A DNA stretch of 64,000 bases from Deltaproteobacteria bacterium (GCA_017302795.1 JAFLCB010000007.1:169147-233146); one strand, 5' to 3'. Positions 31,640 through 40,781 are shown, counted from the first letter of the stretch. A program made the numbers and translations. The notes: generated by a model not told the origin, from the sequence alone.

Positions 31640-32104
31640 CTAGGCGGCGTCCGATCCTTCGAGGTTGGCCTCTGGTCCGGACATCACAGTTTTTTTTGTT
31701 GGAAGGGTGTTCAGATACAGATCGTCAGTGGCGAACAAGTCCCAGGACAGTTTCAGCAAGTCGCGATTTTCACCGTCGAGCAGTTTTGCCATTCCGACGT
31801 TGTTCCAAAAATATTTTCTCCCTTCACGAAACGAATCCTCTCGAGTCAGAATCACAAAATCGTATCGATCGAGATGAGTTCGTTCTGGAAGCATGAAGAA
31901 CTGATCTTTGAGCAGCGTCTTAAGGTAAATCGTATAGGTACTGGTCCCTTCGTTGATCAGCGCGTGACCGACCGACTTCAGCTTTTGAACTTTACCGCTG
32001 GCATCGGTTATGCCTTTGAAAATATCGAAGCGAAAAATCGTTCGCTCGGAATTTTCCGTAATTTGCTTCAGTGCTTTTGCGACAAGTGTGTCTGCCTTAT
32101 CCAT
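31640..32104 (-). CDS. Conserved-looking protein of the transfer operon, function unknown
   Basis: A 154-residue soluble protein without signal peptide or membrane segment. It has mixed alpha/beta composition (STYTIYLKTLLKDQFFMLPE, RYDFVILTREDSFREGRKYF, WNNVGMAKLLDGENRDLLKL) and an acidic end. I do not recognise the family. It lies 10 bp before the pilin gene on the same strand and probably belongs to the transfer operon, perhaps as a regulator or cytoplasmic factor. Confidence 0.7.
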   Translation of the reverse strand: MDKADTLVAKALKQITENSERTIFRFDIFKGITDASGKVQKLKSVGHALINEGTSTYTIYLKTLLKDQFFMLPERTHLDRYDFVILTREDSFREGRKYFWNNVGMAKLLDGENRDLLKLSWDLFATDDLYLNTLPTKKTVMSGPEANLEGSDAA

Positions 32105-32145
32105 GAAATGACCTCCGTTGATTTGGGTTTGTTTCGTTATTCTGG

Positions 32146-32433
32146 TTAAGCGGCGAGTGGGAGAAACTCTTGAAGAAGTTCCGCCTCTTCACGTGCATGG
32201 CTCAGCTGAATGATTCGAACTCGAGTGTGATGAATTGCCGATTCGATCATTGCGTCTGTTGAATCCCAAGAGTGACCGACATAACGGGCGATCTCTTGGA
32301 TCGTCATGTTATCCCAGAACCTCAGATAAATAATCAGACGCTGCTTCGGACTCAGTAGAGACAAGGCATCTTTCAAGAGACCGAAGTTCTGTTCAGACAT
32401 TTCAATCGGCTTCGAGAATTTTGGACGTTTCAC
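32146..32433 (-). CDS. Sigma-70 region 4-like small regulator
   Basis: The 95-residue protein matches the promoter-recognition region 4 of sigma factors: ALSLLSPKQRLIIYLRFWDN, MTIQEIARYVGHSWDSTDAM, IESAIHHTRVRI. Region 2 and other sigma parts are absent, so it cannot be a full sigma factor. It may act as an activator or as a transcription partner for the transfer operon. Its start overlaps the end of the preceding small gene by 4 bp. Confidence 0.78.
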   Translation of the reverse strand: MKRPKFSKPIEMSEQNFGLLKDALSLLSPKQRLIIYLRFWDNMTIQEIARYVGHSWDSTDAMIESAIHHTRVRIIQLSHAREEAELLQEFLPLAA

Positions 32434-32588
32434 AACAGCTCCCGTTTATTTGGGTAAGTTCGATTCTTTGAAGCAGACGCTCGGCGCAGTTCGAGATGTT
32501 CCCAGTCCTCGAATCGACTTTGATCTTCTTTGAATAGCCTGAGGTAAATTCGTCGGAGATAAGCGAGCAGTGTTTTTTTGATTTTCAT
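32430..32588 (-). CDS. Small basic protein, first gene of the transfer operon
   Basis: From ATG 32588, preceded by AGGGAG, a 52-residue basic protein is encoded (MKIKKTLLAYLRRIYLRLFK, then EDQSRFEDWEHLELRRAS). A longer frame to 32816 exists, but only this start has a ribosome site. The stop overlaps the sigma-4-like gene (ATGA). The family is unknown; an amphipathic basic helix suggests membrane surface or nucleic acid contact. Confidence 0.55.
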   Translation of the reverse strand: MKIKKTLLAYLRRIYLRLFKEDQSRFEDWEHLELRRASASKNRTYPNKRELL

Positions 32589-32883
32589 TTCAGACTCCCT
32601 CTGTTTGCGCGGGCTCACCGCGCGTGCCAAGGGACTCTTCACGATGCGGACCAACGCGGGCTCAGTGGCCAAGTGTCGAGACTTACGAGAAATTTTCGAC
32701 TTTGCTGTAAACAGAGCGAGTTTGAATGCGGGTTTTGTGTGCGCCGCTGCGAACGAAAGAATGGTTGCGGCGGCACAAATCAATAACTTGGACCTGTTCG
32801 GAGGAGCGAACGTCACTGTCTTGACTTGGAAATCATCAATTAAATTGGCTGTTTACGGCTTTCCGTCCGTACCGGTTTCAAAT

Positions 32884-32905
32884 CATTCTAATATACGTTA
32901 GAATG
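32884..32905. promoter_or_regulatory. Perfect palindrome upstream of the ArsR-rhodanese gene
   Basis: CATTCTAA-TATACG-TTAGAATG is a perfect 8-bp inverted repeat that ends six bases before the preferred start ATG 32912. It is the likely operator of the ArsR-type regulator that follows. Confidence 0.75.
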
Positions 32906-32911
32906 TTAGAT

Positions 32912-33580
32912 ATGAAGCGACAAACAAAAGACGCCCTCTATGAACAGTTTTCCCGCGCAACAAAGGCCCTCTCGAGTCCAAAGCGAATTGAAATACTTGA
33001 GCTGCTGGGGCAAAGCGAAAAGACCGTCGAAACAATCGCAGATCAGGCGCACCTCGGTCTCAAGAACGCGAGTGCGCAGCTCAAAGAGCTAAGGTCGGCA
33101 CTTCTTGTCGATTCGCGCCGTGACGGAAAGTATGTTTATTATCGCATCGCGAATGCGGCGGTCGCGAGTTTTCTTCTTGGAATTCGGACTTTTGGTGAAA
33201 CTCATTTTGCCGAGATCCAAAAAATTGCCGCCGACGCATTCGACGAGTCTGAATCGATGGAACCCATAAATCGCAAACATCTTTTGGCTCGGGCGAGAAA
33301 GGGCGACGTCATTCTCTTGGATGTAAGACCGAGAGACGAATACGACCACGCACATTTGCCGTTTGCGGTTTCTGTTCCGGTCTCTGATCTCCGAAATGAA
33401 CTTAAAAACCTTCCGAAGAACAAAGAGATCGTTGCTTACTGTAGAGGTCCGTACTGTTTCTTCGCAAAAGAGGCCGTCGAGTTACTCAAGAAGAATGGCT
33501 TTAAAGCTTCGCGACTCAAGGACAGCGTTCACGAGTGGGCGTCAAACGGACTTCCTGTTGAAACCCAAGCGAGCGTGTAG
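32912..33580 (+). CDS. ArsR-family regulator fused to a rhodanese domain
   Basis: The 222-residue protein has two domains. Residues ~5-95 are an ArsR winged helix (ATKALSSPKRIEILELLGQS, then GLKNASAQLKELRSALLV). Residues ~110-215 are a rhodanese (ILLDVRPRDEYDHAHLPFAV; active loop CRGPYC). The catalytic Cys could carry a persulfide, so the protein may sense reactive sulfur or redox change and release DNA. The palindrome overlaps the alternative ATG at 32903, so I prefer 32912. The MFS gene starts with GTG one base after its stop and is probably controlled by it. Confidence 0.88.
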   Translation: MKRQTKDALYEQFSRATKALSSPKRIEILELLGQSEKTVETIADQAHLGLKNASAQLKELRSALLVDSRRDGKYVYYRIANAAVASFLLGIRTFGETHFAEIQKIAADAFDESESMEPINRKHLLARARKGDVILLDVRPRDEYDHAHLPFAVSVPVSDLRNELKNLPKNKEIVAYCRGPYCFFAKEAVELLKKNGFKASRLKDSVHEWASNGLPVETQASV

Positions 33581-33581
33581 C

Positions 33582-34835
33582 GTGGGTGAGTCGTCGCGAT
33601 TCGATTTCCCTAAGCTTGGCCTCCGCGAAAACTGGCGGCAATTTTCTCTGCTTGTCGTCGTAAATGCGTTTGTCGGAGCGATGATTGGACTCGAGCGAAC
33701 GATACTTCCTCAAATCGCCGAAAAAGAATTCGGTCTTGCCGTCAAAAGCTCAATTCTTTCGTTCATCGTTGTTTTCGGTTTTACGAAAGCGTTCACGAAC
33801 TACTTTGCAGGTCGGTGGTCTGACCGATTCGGCCGAAAAAAAGTTCTTGTACTGGGTTGGCTATTCGCGATTCCCGTTCCGTTTTTGTTGATGTGGGCGC
33901 CAAGCTGGAGCTGGGTTTTAGTTGCGAATTTGTTCCTTGGGGTCAGTCAGGGTCTTACTTGGTCGACGACGGTTATCATGAAGATTGACTTAGTCGGTTC
34001 GAAACAGCGTGGTCTCGCGATGGGTCTCAATGAATTTGCTGGCTACTTCGCGGTCGCTGTTTCGGCTCTCGCGACGGGTTACGTCGCCAGTTTCTATGGG
34101 CTTCGTCCCGAGCCGTTTTATCTCGGTGTTGTCTTTGTAGCGATCGGTCTTCTAATCAGCATCGCTCTGGTTCGTGAGACTAGGCACTTTGTCGATCACG
34201 AAGCCAGGTTGGGCTTGGCGGAAAACGGCGGCGGGACAAAGCTCATGCAGAAAGAAATCTTCGCGCAAACGACCTGGACCAATAAAAATCTATCTGCAGT
34301 CACACAGGCGGGTTTCGTCAACAATCTGAATGACGGAATGGCCTGGGGACTTTTTCCGATGCTGTTTGTTTCAACAGGACTTGGGCTCGATCAAGTAGGA
34401 TGGCTTGCCGCTATTTACCCAGCGACGTGGGGTCTATCCCAGCTCTGGACCGGGCATCTTTCTGATTTGCACGGTCGCAAAGGGCTCATCTACTGGGGTA
34501 TGTGGGTTCAGGCCGTCGGGATCGCAGTTACGATGTTCTCGAGTGAGTTTCTCGGCTTCGCAATCGGCGGAGTCTTACTCGGTGTTGGAACCGCAATGGT
34601 TTACCCAACTCTTCTTGCAGTCATTGGCGATGTCGCGGCTCCTAGTTGGAGAGCTTCGTCCGTCGGTATCTATAGATTTTGGCGAGATTCCGGCTATGCG
34701 GTCGGTGCGATTATTTCAGGTGTATTGGCCGACTTTTTCGGAATGAACATCGCCATTGGATTCGCCGCCGTTGCTACCTTTCTATCGGGTGTCATCGTCG
34801 CGTTTCGAATGACTGAAACGCTAAAGAAAAACTAG
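33582..34835 (+). CDS. MFS transporter
   Basis: From GTG 33582 the protein has 417 residues and twelve expected membrane segments. The MFS signature between helices 2 and 3 reads FAGRWSDRFGRKKVLVLGW; the second half repeats it as WTGHLSDLHGRKGLIYWG. A longer frame starting at 33363 only overlaps the rhodanese gene. The start directly follows the regulator gene, so translation is coupled. ArsR-rhodanese plus MFS pairs suggest export or uptake related to sulfur, metalloid or redox stress; the substrate is not known. Confidence 0.88.
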   Translation: MGESSRFDFPKLGLRENWRQFSLLVVVNAFVGAMIGLERTILPQIAEKEFGLAVKSSILSFIVVFGFTKAFTNYFAGRWSDRFGRKKVLVLGWLFAIPVPFLLMWAPSWSWVLVANLFLGVSQGLTWSTTVIMKIDLVGSKQRGLAMGLNEFAGYFAVAVSALATGYVASFYGLRPEPFYLGVVFVAIGLLISIALVRETRHFVDHEARLGLAENGGGTKLMQKEIFAQTTWTNKNLSAVTQAGFVNNLNDGMAWGLFPMLFVSTGLGLDQVGWLAAIYPATWGLSQLWTGHLSDLHGRKGLIYWGMWVQAVGIAVTMFSSEFLGFAIGGVLLGVGTAMVYPTLLAVIGDVAAPSWRASSVGIYRFWRDSGYAVGAIISGVLADFFGMNIAIGFAAVATFLSGVIVAFRMTETLKKN

Positions 34836-34873
34836 GGCGTGGCATGAAGTAATCGTAGCCGCAGCCGATGCTG

Positions 34874-34907
34874 AAAAGTCTTTCGAAGCTTCTCAAGACT
34901 TTTTTTG
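34874..34907 (+). terminator. Terminator-like hairpin after the MFS gene
   Basis: AAAAGTCTT (34874-34882) and AAGACTTTT (34895-34903) pair, and a T run continues after the second arm. It separates the regulator-MFS operon from the nrd genes. Confidence 0.6.
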
Positions 34908-34995
34908 ATTTGGCTGGGTAGGGCTCCTCTAACTTTACTCTCGAAATGACGCAGGCGGTGTAGATGCGACTCTTCGATATACTTTTTTAGGAAAC

Positions 34996-35009
34996 TTGAT
35001 CCGGATCAA
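34996..35009. promoter_or_regulatory. FNR-type box upstream of nrdG
   Basis: TTGATCCGGATCAA is a perfect FNR/Dnr consensus (TTGAT-N4-ATCAA), 60 bp before the nrdG start. It fits induction without oxygen or by nitric oxide through the Crp/Fnr protein of this cluster. Confidence 0.85.
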
Positions 35010-35069
35010 GGAATTTGGCGGTGGAGCGATTGGAATGTGGGGTGGCAAAAGGCAGCAGAAGGGTGATTC

Positions 35070-35549
35070 GTGAAATCCAGCAGCGTCCAATTGGTTTTCC
35101 AAGAAGTTCCGAATGAGATCTCACTCGCGTTTCAAATCGTGGGGTGTCCGCTTCGCTGCCTAGGGTGTCACTCGAGTGACTTGTGGAGTTCACCTTTCGG
35201 TATGCAGCTGAATGTCGAGTCACTAGCGGCGGAGATTAGAAAATATAGTAACTATGTTTCTTGTGTTCTTTACCTTGGCGGCGAGTGGGAAGCGGACGAG
35301 CTAATTCAGCAGCTGGAGCAGATTAAATCTTGCGGCTTGAAAACGGCGCTCTATACCGGGTTGGACCTTGCGCAAGTGAGCCCGGAAATTCTTAAGAGGC
35401 TCGACTACATCAAGTACGGACCTTACGACGCAGTACTTGGGCCCTTGAGCTCACCAAAGACGAATCAAAGAATAGTTAATTTAAAAACCAATGAGAATCT
35501 AAACCGATATTTCATTCAAGGAGGAAGCCATGATTCGATTGGATACTAA
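35070..35549 (+). CDS. nrdG: Anaerobic ribonucleotide reductase activating protein
   Basis: The 159-residue radical SAM protein has the iron-sulfur motif CPLRCLGC (CxxxCxxC, about residues 26-33) and a shortened barrel with YLGGEWEADELIQQLEQI. NrdG uses S-adenosylmethionine to create the glycyl radical on NrdD. The start is GTG 35070 behind AGAAGGG. Its end overlaps nrdD by 20 bp, so both are made together. The FNR-type box upstream fits oxygen-limited expression. Confidence 0.9.
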   Translation: MKSSSVQLVFQEVPNEISLAFQIVGCPLRCLGCHSSDLWSSPFGMQLNVESLAAEIRKYSNYVSCVLYLGGEWEADELIQQLEQIKSCGLKTALYTGLDLAQVSPEILKRLDYIKYGPYDAVLGPLSSPKTNQRIVNLKTNENLNRYFIQGGSHDSIGY

Positions 35550-37368
35550 ACAGGTAAATGAAAAACTGGAATTCATTGATCTCTATCGCCAGGCGGGAAA
35601 CGCGGCCGATGGATCGAAGATGGACGCAAATGCGAATGTCACGTCAAAGAACATCGCAACACTTGAAGCCGAAATAAACAAAGACATCAATATTCAAATC
35701 AACCGGGCGATGGTGTCTCGAAAAATTGCAGAACTTTTTTCGCCTGAACTTGCGAAAGAATACGTTCGCCAAATAGAAAATCACGAAATTTACGTGCACG
35801 ATGAAACCTCGTTGAAGCCGTACTGTGTCTCGGTGAGCATGTATCCGCTGCTCATAGATGGTTTAACGAAGCTTGGCGGAGAATCGAAGGCACCCAAACA
35901 TCTTGGGTCATTTTGCGGAACGTTCATTAACTTCGTCTTTGCGATCAGCTCCCAGTTTGCGGGGGCCGTCGCCACAGTGGAATTTCTGACCTACTTCGAT
36001 CATTTCGCAAGAAAGCAATTTGGACCGGACTACTTAAAAAAGCACTCAGAAGAAGTGTCGACCTTTCTTCAGCAGGTCGTCTATTCCGTCAATCAACCGG
36101 CTGCGGCGCGCGGTTATCAGTCAGTTTTCTGGAACATCTCGATTTATGATCGGTATTATTTCGAGGCCTTGTTCGAAAACTTTGTTTTCCCGGACGGCGA
36201 TTTGCCTAACTGGCAATCTGTAGATGATTTGCAAAAGTTCTTCTTAACATGGTTCAACGACGAGCGAAAAAAGTCGATCCTCACATTCCCGGTCGTAACT
36301 GTTGCTATGCTAACTGATAGTCAGGGGCCGCGCGATCAGGACTACCTTCGAACGTGTTCGAGCGAACTTGCAAAGGGGAATTCGTTTTTCATGTATCTGT
36401 CGGAAAGCGCCGACAGTTTGGCAAGTTGCTGTCGACTTCGCAGCGAGGTGTCTTCGAAAGAGTTTTCCTACACACTTGGCGCCGGCGGCGTCGCGACCGG
36501 AAGTATCAACGTGATCACCATCAACTTCAATCGGCTGATACAAGATCGGCGCGATTTGACGATGGAAATTTCGAAAATTCAAAACTATCAGATCGCCTAC
36601 AGAAAGCTGATGGAAGAATTCAAAAGTGCGGGTTTGCTAACAGTTTACGATGCCGGCTTTATTTCGCTTGATAAGCAGTATCTGACCATCGGCATCAATG
36701 GAATGGTCGAGGCCGCGGAATTCATGGGATTTGAAATATCTAATAACGAAGCGTATCTAGATTTCGTTTCTGGTCAGCTAAAAACGATCTACGATTTGAA
36801 TCGCAGTCGCAGTAAAGAAACTGGTTACAAGTTCAACACGGAATTCGTCCCTGCTGAAAACCTGGGAGTGAAAAATGCTTCGTGGGATCGCAAAGACGGC
36901 TATGAGGTCCCGAGGGACTGCTATAATTCCTATTTCTACCGAGTCGAAGATTTCGAAATCAATCCCTTGGAAAAGTTTGAGCTACACGGGGAAAAGATGA
37001 TCCAGTTTCTGGATGGCGGATCAGCGCTTCACCTTAATTTAAATGAATCATTGACGGAAAAGCAGTACGAGAAAATCATTCAGCTCGCGTCAGCCACGGG
37101 CTGTAATTACTTTTGCACCAACGTGAAGACGACGATCTGTAATGACTGCGAACACATCGACAAGCGCACAACACAGTCGTGCAGCCGGTGTGGTTCGAAA
37201 AACATCGACTATGCGACGCGCGTGATTGGCTATCTGAAGCGCGTGACGGCCTTTGGTTCGGGTAGAAGAAAAGAACATGATCGTCGCGCCTATCAAGTTG
37301 TTCCGAACCACGCGCCACTTAGCGCTAGGTCGAGATCGGTAGCCGGTGATGCACATGAGCGGACTTAA
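35530..37368 (+). CDS. nrdD: Anaerobic ribonucleoside-triphosphate reductase (class III)
   Basis: The 612-residue protein is a class III reductase. It has no recognisable ATP-cone domain at the N-terminus, where class III enzymes often carry one. The barrel contains SFCGTFINFVFAISSQFAGA, NISIYDRYYF and the conserved GNSFFMYLSESADSLASCCR. Near the end are the zinc ligands CNDC and CSRC (about residues 537-554) and the radical loop RVIGYL (Gly ~566). It reduces ribonucleotides to deoxyribonucleotides without oxygen. The start is preceded by AAGGAGGAAGCC. It overlaps nrdG upstream and the FmdE-like gene downstream. Confidence 0.92.
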   Translation: MIRLDTKQVNEKLEFIDLYRQAGNAADGSKMDANANVTSKNIATLEAEINKDINIQINRAMVSRKIAELFSPELAKEYVRQIENHEIYVHDETSLKPYCVSVSMYPLLIDGLTKLGGESKAPKHLGSFCGTFINFVFAISSQFAGAVATVEFLTYFDHFARKQFGPDYLKKHSEEVSTFLQQVVYSVNQPAAARGYQSVFWNISIYDRYYFEALFENFVFPDGDLPNWQSVDDLQKFFLTWFNDERKKSILTFPVVTVAMLTDSQGPRDQDYLRTCSSELAKGNSFFMYLSESADSLASCCRLRSEVSSKEFSYTLGAGGVATGSINVITINFNRLIQDRRDLTMEISKIQNYQIAYRKLMEEFKSAGLLTVYDAGFISLDKQYLTIGINGMVEAAEFMGFEISNNEAYLDFVSGQLKTIYDLNRSRSKETGYKFNTEFVPAENLGVKNASWDRKDGYEVPRDCYNSYFYRVEDFEINPLEKFELHGEKMIQFLDGGSALHLNLNESLTEKQYEKIIQLASATGCNYFCTNVKTTICNDCEHIDKRTTQSCSRCGSKNIDYATRVIGYLKRVTAFGSGRRKEHDRRAYQVVPNHAPLSARSRSVAGDAHERT

Positions 37369-37948
37369 AAGCATCAGCTCGGCAGAGCTTAGAAATTTCG
37401 CGATTGATGTGATTGAGCCATTTGCGGAGTTTTTGATGGCTGAGCGGGATGAGTACCAGTTTAAAGTTACTTTACTTGATGTGGTCCGCTTTGCGGGCCA
37501 CGCCTGCCCGGCAATGATTGGCGCATTTTTGCTTTCCCAACGTGCCATCAAAGAACTTTTTCCGGAAACCAATATCTGCATTCGCGGTCTGGTTTCGATT
37601 GAAGTTCCCGGCGCCATCAATCAGGGAGCTACGGGGCCAATCTCCAATGTCTTTTCTATGATTTTCGGCGCGTGGGATCAGAGTGGGTTTGGCGGTCTCC
37701 AAGGGCGTTTTATTCGTCGTGGACTTTTAAGCTACGGGGTTCAAGGTATTCCGACGGGTTCATTCAGATTTCGCAACTTGGTCACGGGTAAAGCTGTGGA
37801 TGTTAAGTATGACCCTACAGGCGCACAAACGCCTGAAAATGCTGCGGCCGTCCCATTTCAAAAGGTGTGGCGACATAAGATCGCTTCCATTTTAGAAAGC
37901 CCGAATGACTACATCACAAGTCATAATGTGGATGATCGTTCGAATTAG
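37346..37948 (+). CDS. FmdE-like domain protein
   Basis: The 200-residue protein contains RFAGHACPAMIGAFLLSQRA, close to the GHxCPG motif of FmdE-type proteins found in formylmethanofuran dehydrogenase and molybdenum/nitrogen-oxide gene groups. The His and Cys could bind metal. Later parts (GAINQGATGPISNVFSMIFG, FIRRGLLSYG) are not known to me. It overlaps nrdD by 23 bp and precedes nnrS, so it belongs to the anaerobic operon. Its reaction is unknown. Confidence 0.5.
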   Translation: MMHMSGLKSISSAELRNFAIDVIEPFAEFLMAERDEYQFKVTLLDVVRFAGHACPAMIGAFLLSQRAIKELFPETNICIRGLVSIEVPGAINQGATGPISNVFSMIFGAWDQSGFGGLQGRFIRRGLLSYGVQGIPTGSFRFRNLVTGKAVDVKYDPTGAQTPENAAAVPFQKVWRHKIASILESPNDYITSHNVDDRSN

Positions 37949-37957
37949 GAGGCCCTG

Positions 37958-39124
37958 ATGCCGTTAAAAGTCCTCTCCCCAAGCCATCCGCTTTGGCTAG
38001 CGGGCTTTCGACCGTTTTTTGTGCTCGCCATTTTTTTCGGTTTTCTGATGCCAGCGCTTTGGGGCTTTGTCTTCTCGGGGCGATTGAATTTGCCAGTTGG
38101 CATGAACCCACTTCAGTGGCACGCGCACGAAATGTTCTTTGGTTTCGGCGGCGCAGTTCTCATTGGTTTTTTGTTAACTGCCAGTAAAAACTGGGTCAAA
38201 GTGCGCGGCATTCATGGACGGGGCCTGATGATCCTCGTTGGTCTTTTCGTTTTCGAACGGTTTTTCATTTATTACGCCTTCGGCGTAGAATCAGTGCTCA
38301 AGCACGTGGGTCTTAGTATTTTCTTCGCGGCAAGCGCCATCTACATCGTGGCAACGTTGTATAAGCATCGCCAGAACGACAGCTTCAGCGACAATTATTT
38401 TTTTGTGATCCTTCTGGGCTTCATACTCATCGCCAAGAATCTCTTAATCTCCGATGAGTACTACCAGTACGGGACTGCGATGACGGTTGGCCTTTTCAGG
38501 CTGGCGTTTGCGGTTATGTTTGAACGCACCATGCCCCAGTTTATGAAAAACTCCGAAGGTCACGAGCTATATCGCAATAAGGGTTTAGACCTCTCGATCA
38601 AGCTCTCCGTGCTGGTGGCGGCCTTCCAGGGTTTTTTCCCGCCGGTGATTGCCGCGAGTATTCTGATACTTGCCGGTTCGCTGCTATTTGTTCGGTGGAT
38701 ACTGTGGCGACCTGACCTTGGTTTTAAAAAGTTCGCCAATGCGACGATGTATGCGGGCTATCTTGGGCTTGTGATCCATTTCTTTATTTCTGCAACACAG
38801 CTTTTAGATATCTGGAGCTTTGGGACAATTGCACTGCACACCTTCACGCTTTTGTGTTTAGGCCTAGTCGTGCCCAGCATGCTGATTCGAATCTCCCAGG
38901 GACACACAGGCAGGAAACCTCAGTTTCTGACGTCAGCAAAAGTCGCCCTTTCAATTATTTTTATTTCTGCCTTAGTTCGCTTGCTGCTGCCTTTGGCTTT
39001 ACCTGCTTACTATTCGACGTGGATCATGACCGCAGGGCTTTTATGGTCCGTGGCGTTTTTGATACTCGGAATTTGGCTTATTCCCTACTTGTTTCAGGCC
39101 CGAATCGACGGAAAAGAGCACTGA
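37958..39124 (+). CDS. nnrS: NnrS family protein
   Basis: A 388-residue membrane protein with about twelve helices. The family signature is clear: LQWHAHEMFFGFGGAVLIGF then LLTASKNWV, with haem/copper-binding His residues, and later LIHFFISATQ and IALHTFTLLCLGLV. NnrS proteins protect against nitric oxide stress in denitrifiers by relieving iron/NO damage. The gene follows the FmdE-like gene by 9 bp and precedes the decarboxylase by 4 bp. It matches the nirK genes a few kilobases downstream. Confidence 0.9.
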   Translation: MPLKVLSPSHPLWLAGFRPFFVLAIFFGFLMPALWGFVFSGRLNLPVGMNPLQWHAHEMFFGFGGAVLIGFLLTASKNWVKVRGIHGRGLMILVGLFVFERFFIYYAFGVESVLKHVGLSIFFAASAIYIVATLYKHRQNDSFSDNYFFVILLGFILIAKNLLISDEYYQYGTAMTVGLFRLAFAVMFERTMPQFMKNSEGHELYRNKGLDLSIKLSVLVAAFQGFFPPVIAASILILAGSLLFVRWILWRPDLGFKKFANATMYAGYLGLVIHFFISATQLLDIWSFGTIALHTFTLLCLGLVVPSMLIRISQGHTGRKPQFLTSAKVALSIIFISALVRLLLPLALPAYYSTWIMTAGLLWSVAFLILGIWLIPYLFQARIDGKEH

Positions 39125-39128
39125 TCGT

Positions 39129-40739
39129 ATGTCGGAAAAACAGACTCCAAAGATTAAGAAAACTTCTGCCGGCTGCGCCAACGAGGAAATTGGTTTAAAG
39201 AGTTTCTTTCTTGGACCTCAGGCTGAGAACAGCGAATGGGTCGAATACCAAGTTCATCACATATTTAACTCTTGGTTTGATTGGCGAAGAAAGTTCCGCC
39301 CGTTGGACGGCGCTGCGATCTCGACGGCCGATCAAGAAATCCCGGATTTCAAAAGACAACAAGCCTACACGGAAGAGCTTTTGACGGAGTTGGCAGAGCG
39401 TTTTGAACGTGAGATCCCAAAATTTTCTCCGCGGTACATAGGCCACATGTTTTCCGAAATAAGTCTTCCCGCACTGTTCGGCCACATTCTGACGTTGCTT
39501 CATAATCCAAATAATATTTCCGCCGAGTCTGCACCTGTCGGCGTTGAAATCGAAAACGAAGCGCTGCAAGAGCTTGCGAAGATGATGGGGTATAAAAGTG
39601 CCCTCGGGCATTTCACCAGTGGCGGCACAGTGGCGAATTATGAAATGCTCTTTCGTGCGCGAGCGAAAGTCGAACAGCGCGGGCATTCGATGGATTCCGC
39701 AGTCTTATTGGTGCCAGCGCATAAACACTATTCGTGGGTGAAGGGTGCATATGTTTTTGGTATCAAGAACTACTGGGCAATTCCGCTAGATGATGATGGA
39801 CATTTAGACACGGCTGCGCTGTCAGGCCTCATCGATAAGGCGAACGCGGAAAATCGGCCGATCATTGGTGTGATCAGTGTACTTGGTACGACTGAAATGG
39901 GACTTCTTGATCCGATTCACAAAGTCCAAGCGGTGCTCGACGAAAAGCAGACACTTGGCCAAGCCATTTGGCACCACATTGATGCGGCTTACGGTGCATT
40001 TTTTAGAACAGTGATTGGCGACGATGAGGAAATTCAAAGCGTGCTTAGTCAAAGTGCAGTGGAGGCGCTAAAGGCGGTGCCGCTGGCGGACTCAATCACG
40101 CTTGATCCGCATAAGCTTGGGTATGTGCCCTATGCCTCTGGTGTATTTTTGTGTCGCGCGCGCGAAGACTATACGCAAGTTGCTTTTGGAGCACCGTACG
40201 TTAATTTTTCGGAACAGACGGACAAAGGTTTGTTCACACTTGAAGGTTCGCGATCGGCCACGGGGGCCGCCGCAACGTGGATGACGGCACGTGCGGTCGG
40301 CTTTGATCAAAAAGGTTACGGCCGTATCATTTCGCGCACCATTCGCATTCGTCGAGAACTAGAAACTGCGCTGTCGGCCTTAGAGGGCGTGCGCGTTGCG
40401 CCCAGAGCTGAAACGAATCTTCTTTGCTTTGCACTTGCCTACAAAGGCGACAGCATCGAGGTGGCAAATAAACGGGCGAATCGCTTTTACCAGAAGATGA
40501 ATCAGTCAGATTCGCCGTTCTATGTTTCAAAAACAAAACTCAGCCTCAAGGACGACGCGCCGTACGCGAAGTACGTTAGAAAATGGATGGCCTCATTGGG
40601 GCTTGATATTTCACCAGAGGAGACATCAAAGGAACTTGTTTTGATCCGCTTGACGTTGATGAACCCGTTTATCGACAGCCAAGAACTAAAAACCCGACTA
40701 ATGTCAGAATTCGTCAGCCTCGTCGAAAAGGAAAAGTAA
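39129..40739 (+). CDS. Pyridoxal-phosphate-dependent group II decarboxylase
   Basis: The 536-residue protein is a fold-type I PLP enzyme of the glutamate/aromatic amino acid decarboxylase group. Seen are GHFTSGGTVANYEM, HHIDAAYGAFF (PLP-binding Asp) and SITLDPHKLGY, whose Lys forms the Schiff base. It probably decarboxylates an amino acid, but which one is not clear. Its start lies 4 bp after nnrS. Why it travels with nitrogen-oxide genes is unknown; acid resistance or amine production are possible. Confidence 0.85.
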   Translation: MSEKQTPKIKKTSAGCANEEIGLKSFFLGPQAENSEWVEYQVHHIFNSWFDWRRKFRPLDGAAISTADQEIPDFKRQQAYTEELLTELAERFEREIPKFSPRYIGHMFSEISLPALFGHILTLLHNPNNISAESAPVGVEIENEALQELAKMMGYKSALGHFTSGGTVANYEMLFRARAKVEQRGHSMDSAVLLVPAHKHYSWVKGAYVFGIKNYWAIPLDDDGHLDTAALSGLIDKANAENRPIIGVISVLGTTEMGLLDPIHKVQAVLDEKQTLGQAIWHHIDAAYGAFFRTVIGDDEEIQSVLSQSAVEALKAVPLADSITLDPHKLGYVPYASGVFLCRAREDYTQVAFGAPYVNFSEQTDKGLFTLEGSRSATGAAATWMTARAVGFDQKGYGRIISRTIRIRRELETALSALEGVRVAPRAETNLLCFALAYKGDSIEVANKRANRFYQKMNQSDSPFYVSKTKLSLKDDAPYAKYVRKWMASLGLDISPEETSKELVLIRLTLMNPFIDSQELKTRLMSEFVSLVEKEK

Positions 40740-40767
40740 GGAAAAATAAAGCTACTTTCTGCGAAAC

Positions 40768-40781
40768 TTGATCTCGATCAA
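40768..40781. promoter_or_regulatory. FNR-type box upstream of the small Cys-rich gene
   Basis: TTGATCTCGATCAA matches TTGAT-N4-ATCAA perfectly, 51 bp before the start at 40832. It marks a second unit of the same regulon. Confidence 0.85.

Noticed and set aside
33363..33581. N-terminal extension of the MFS transporter
   Set aside because: It overlaps the rhodanese domain in another frame; GTG 33582 directly after the regulator stop fits better.
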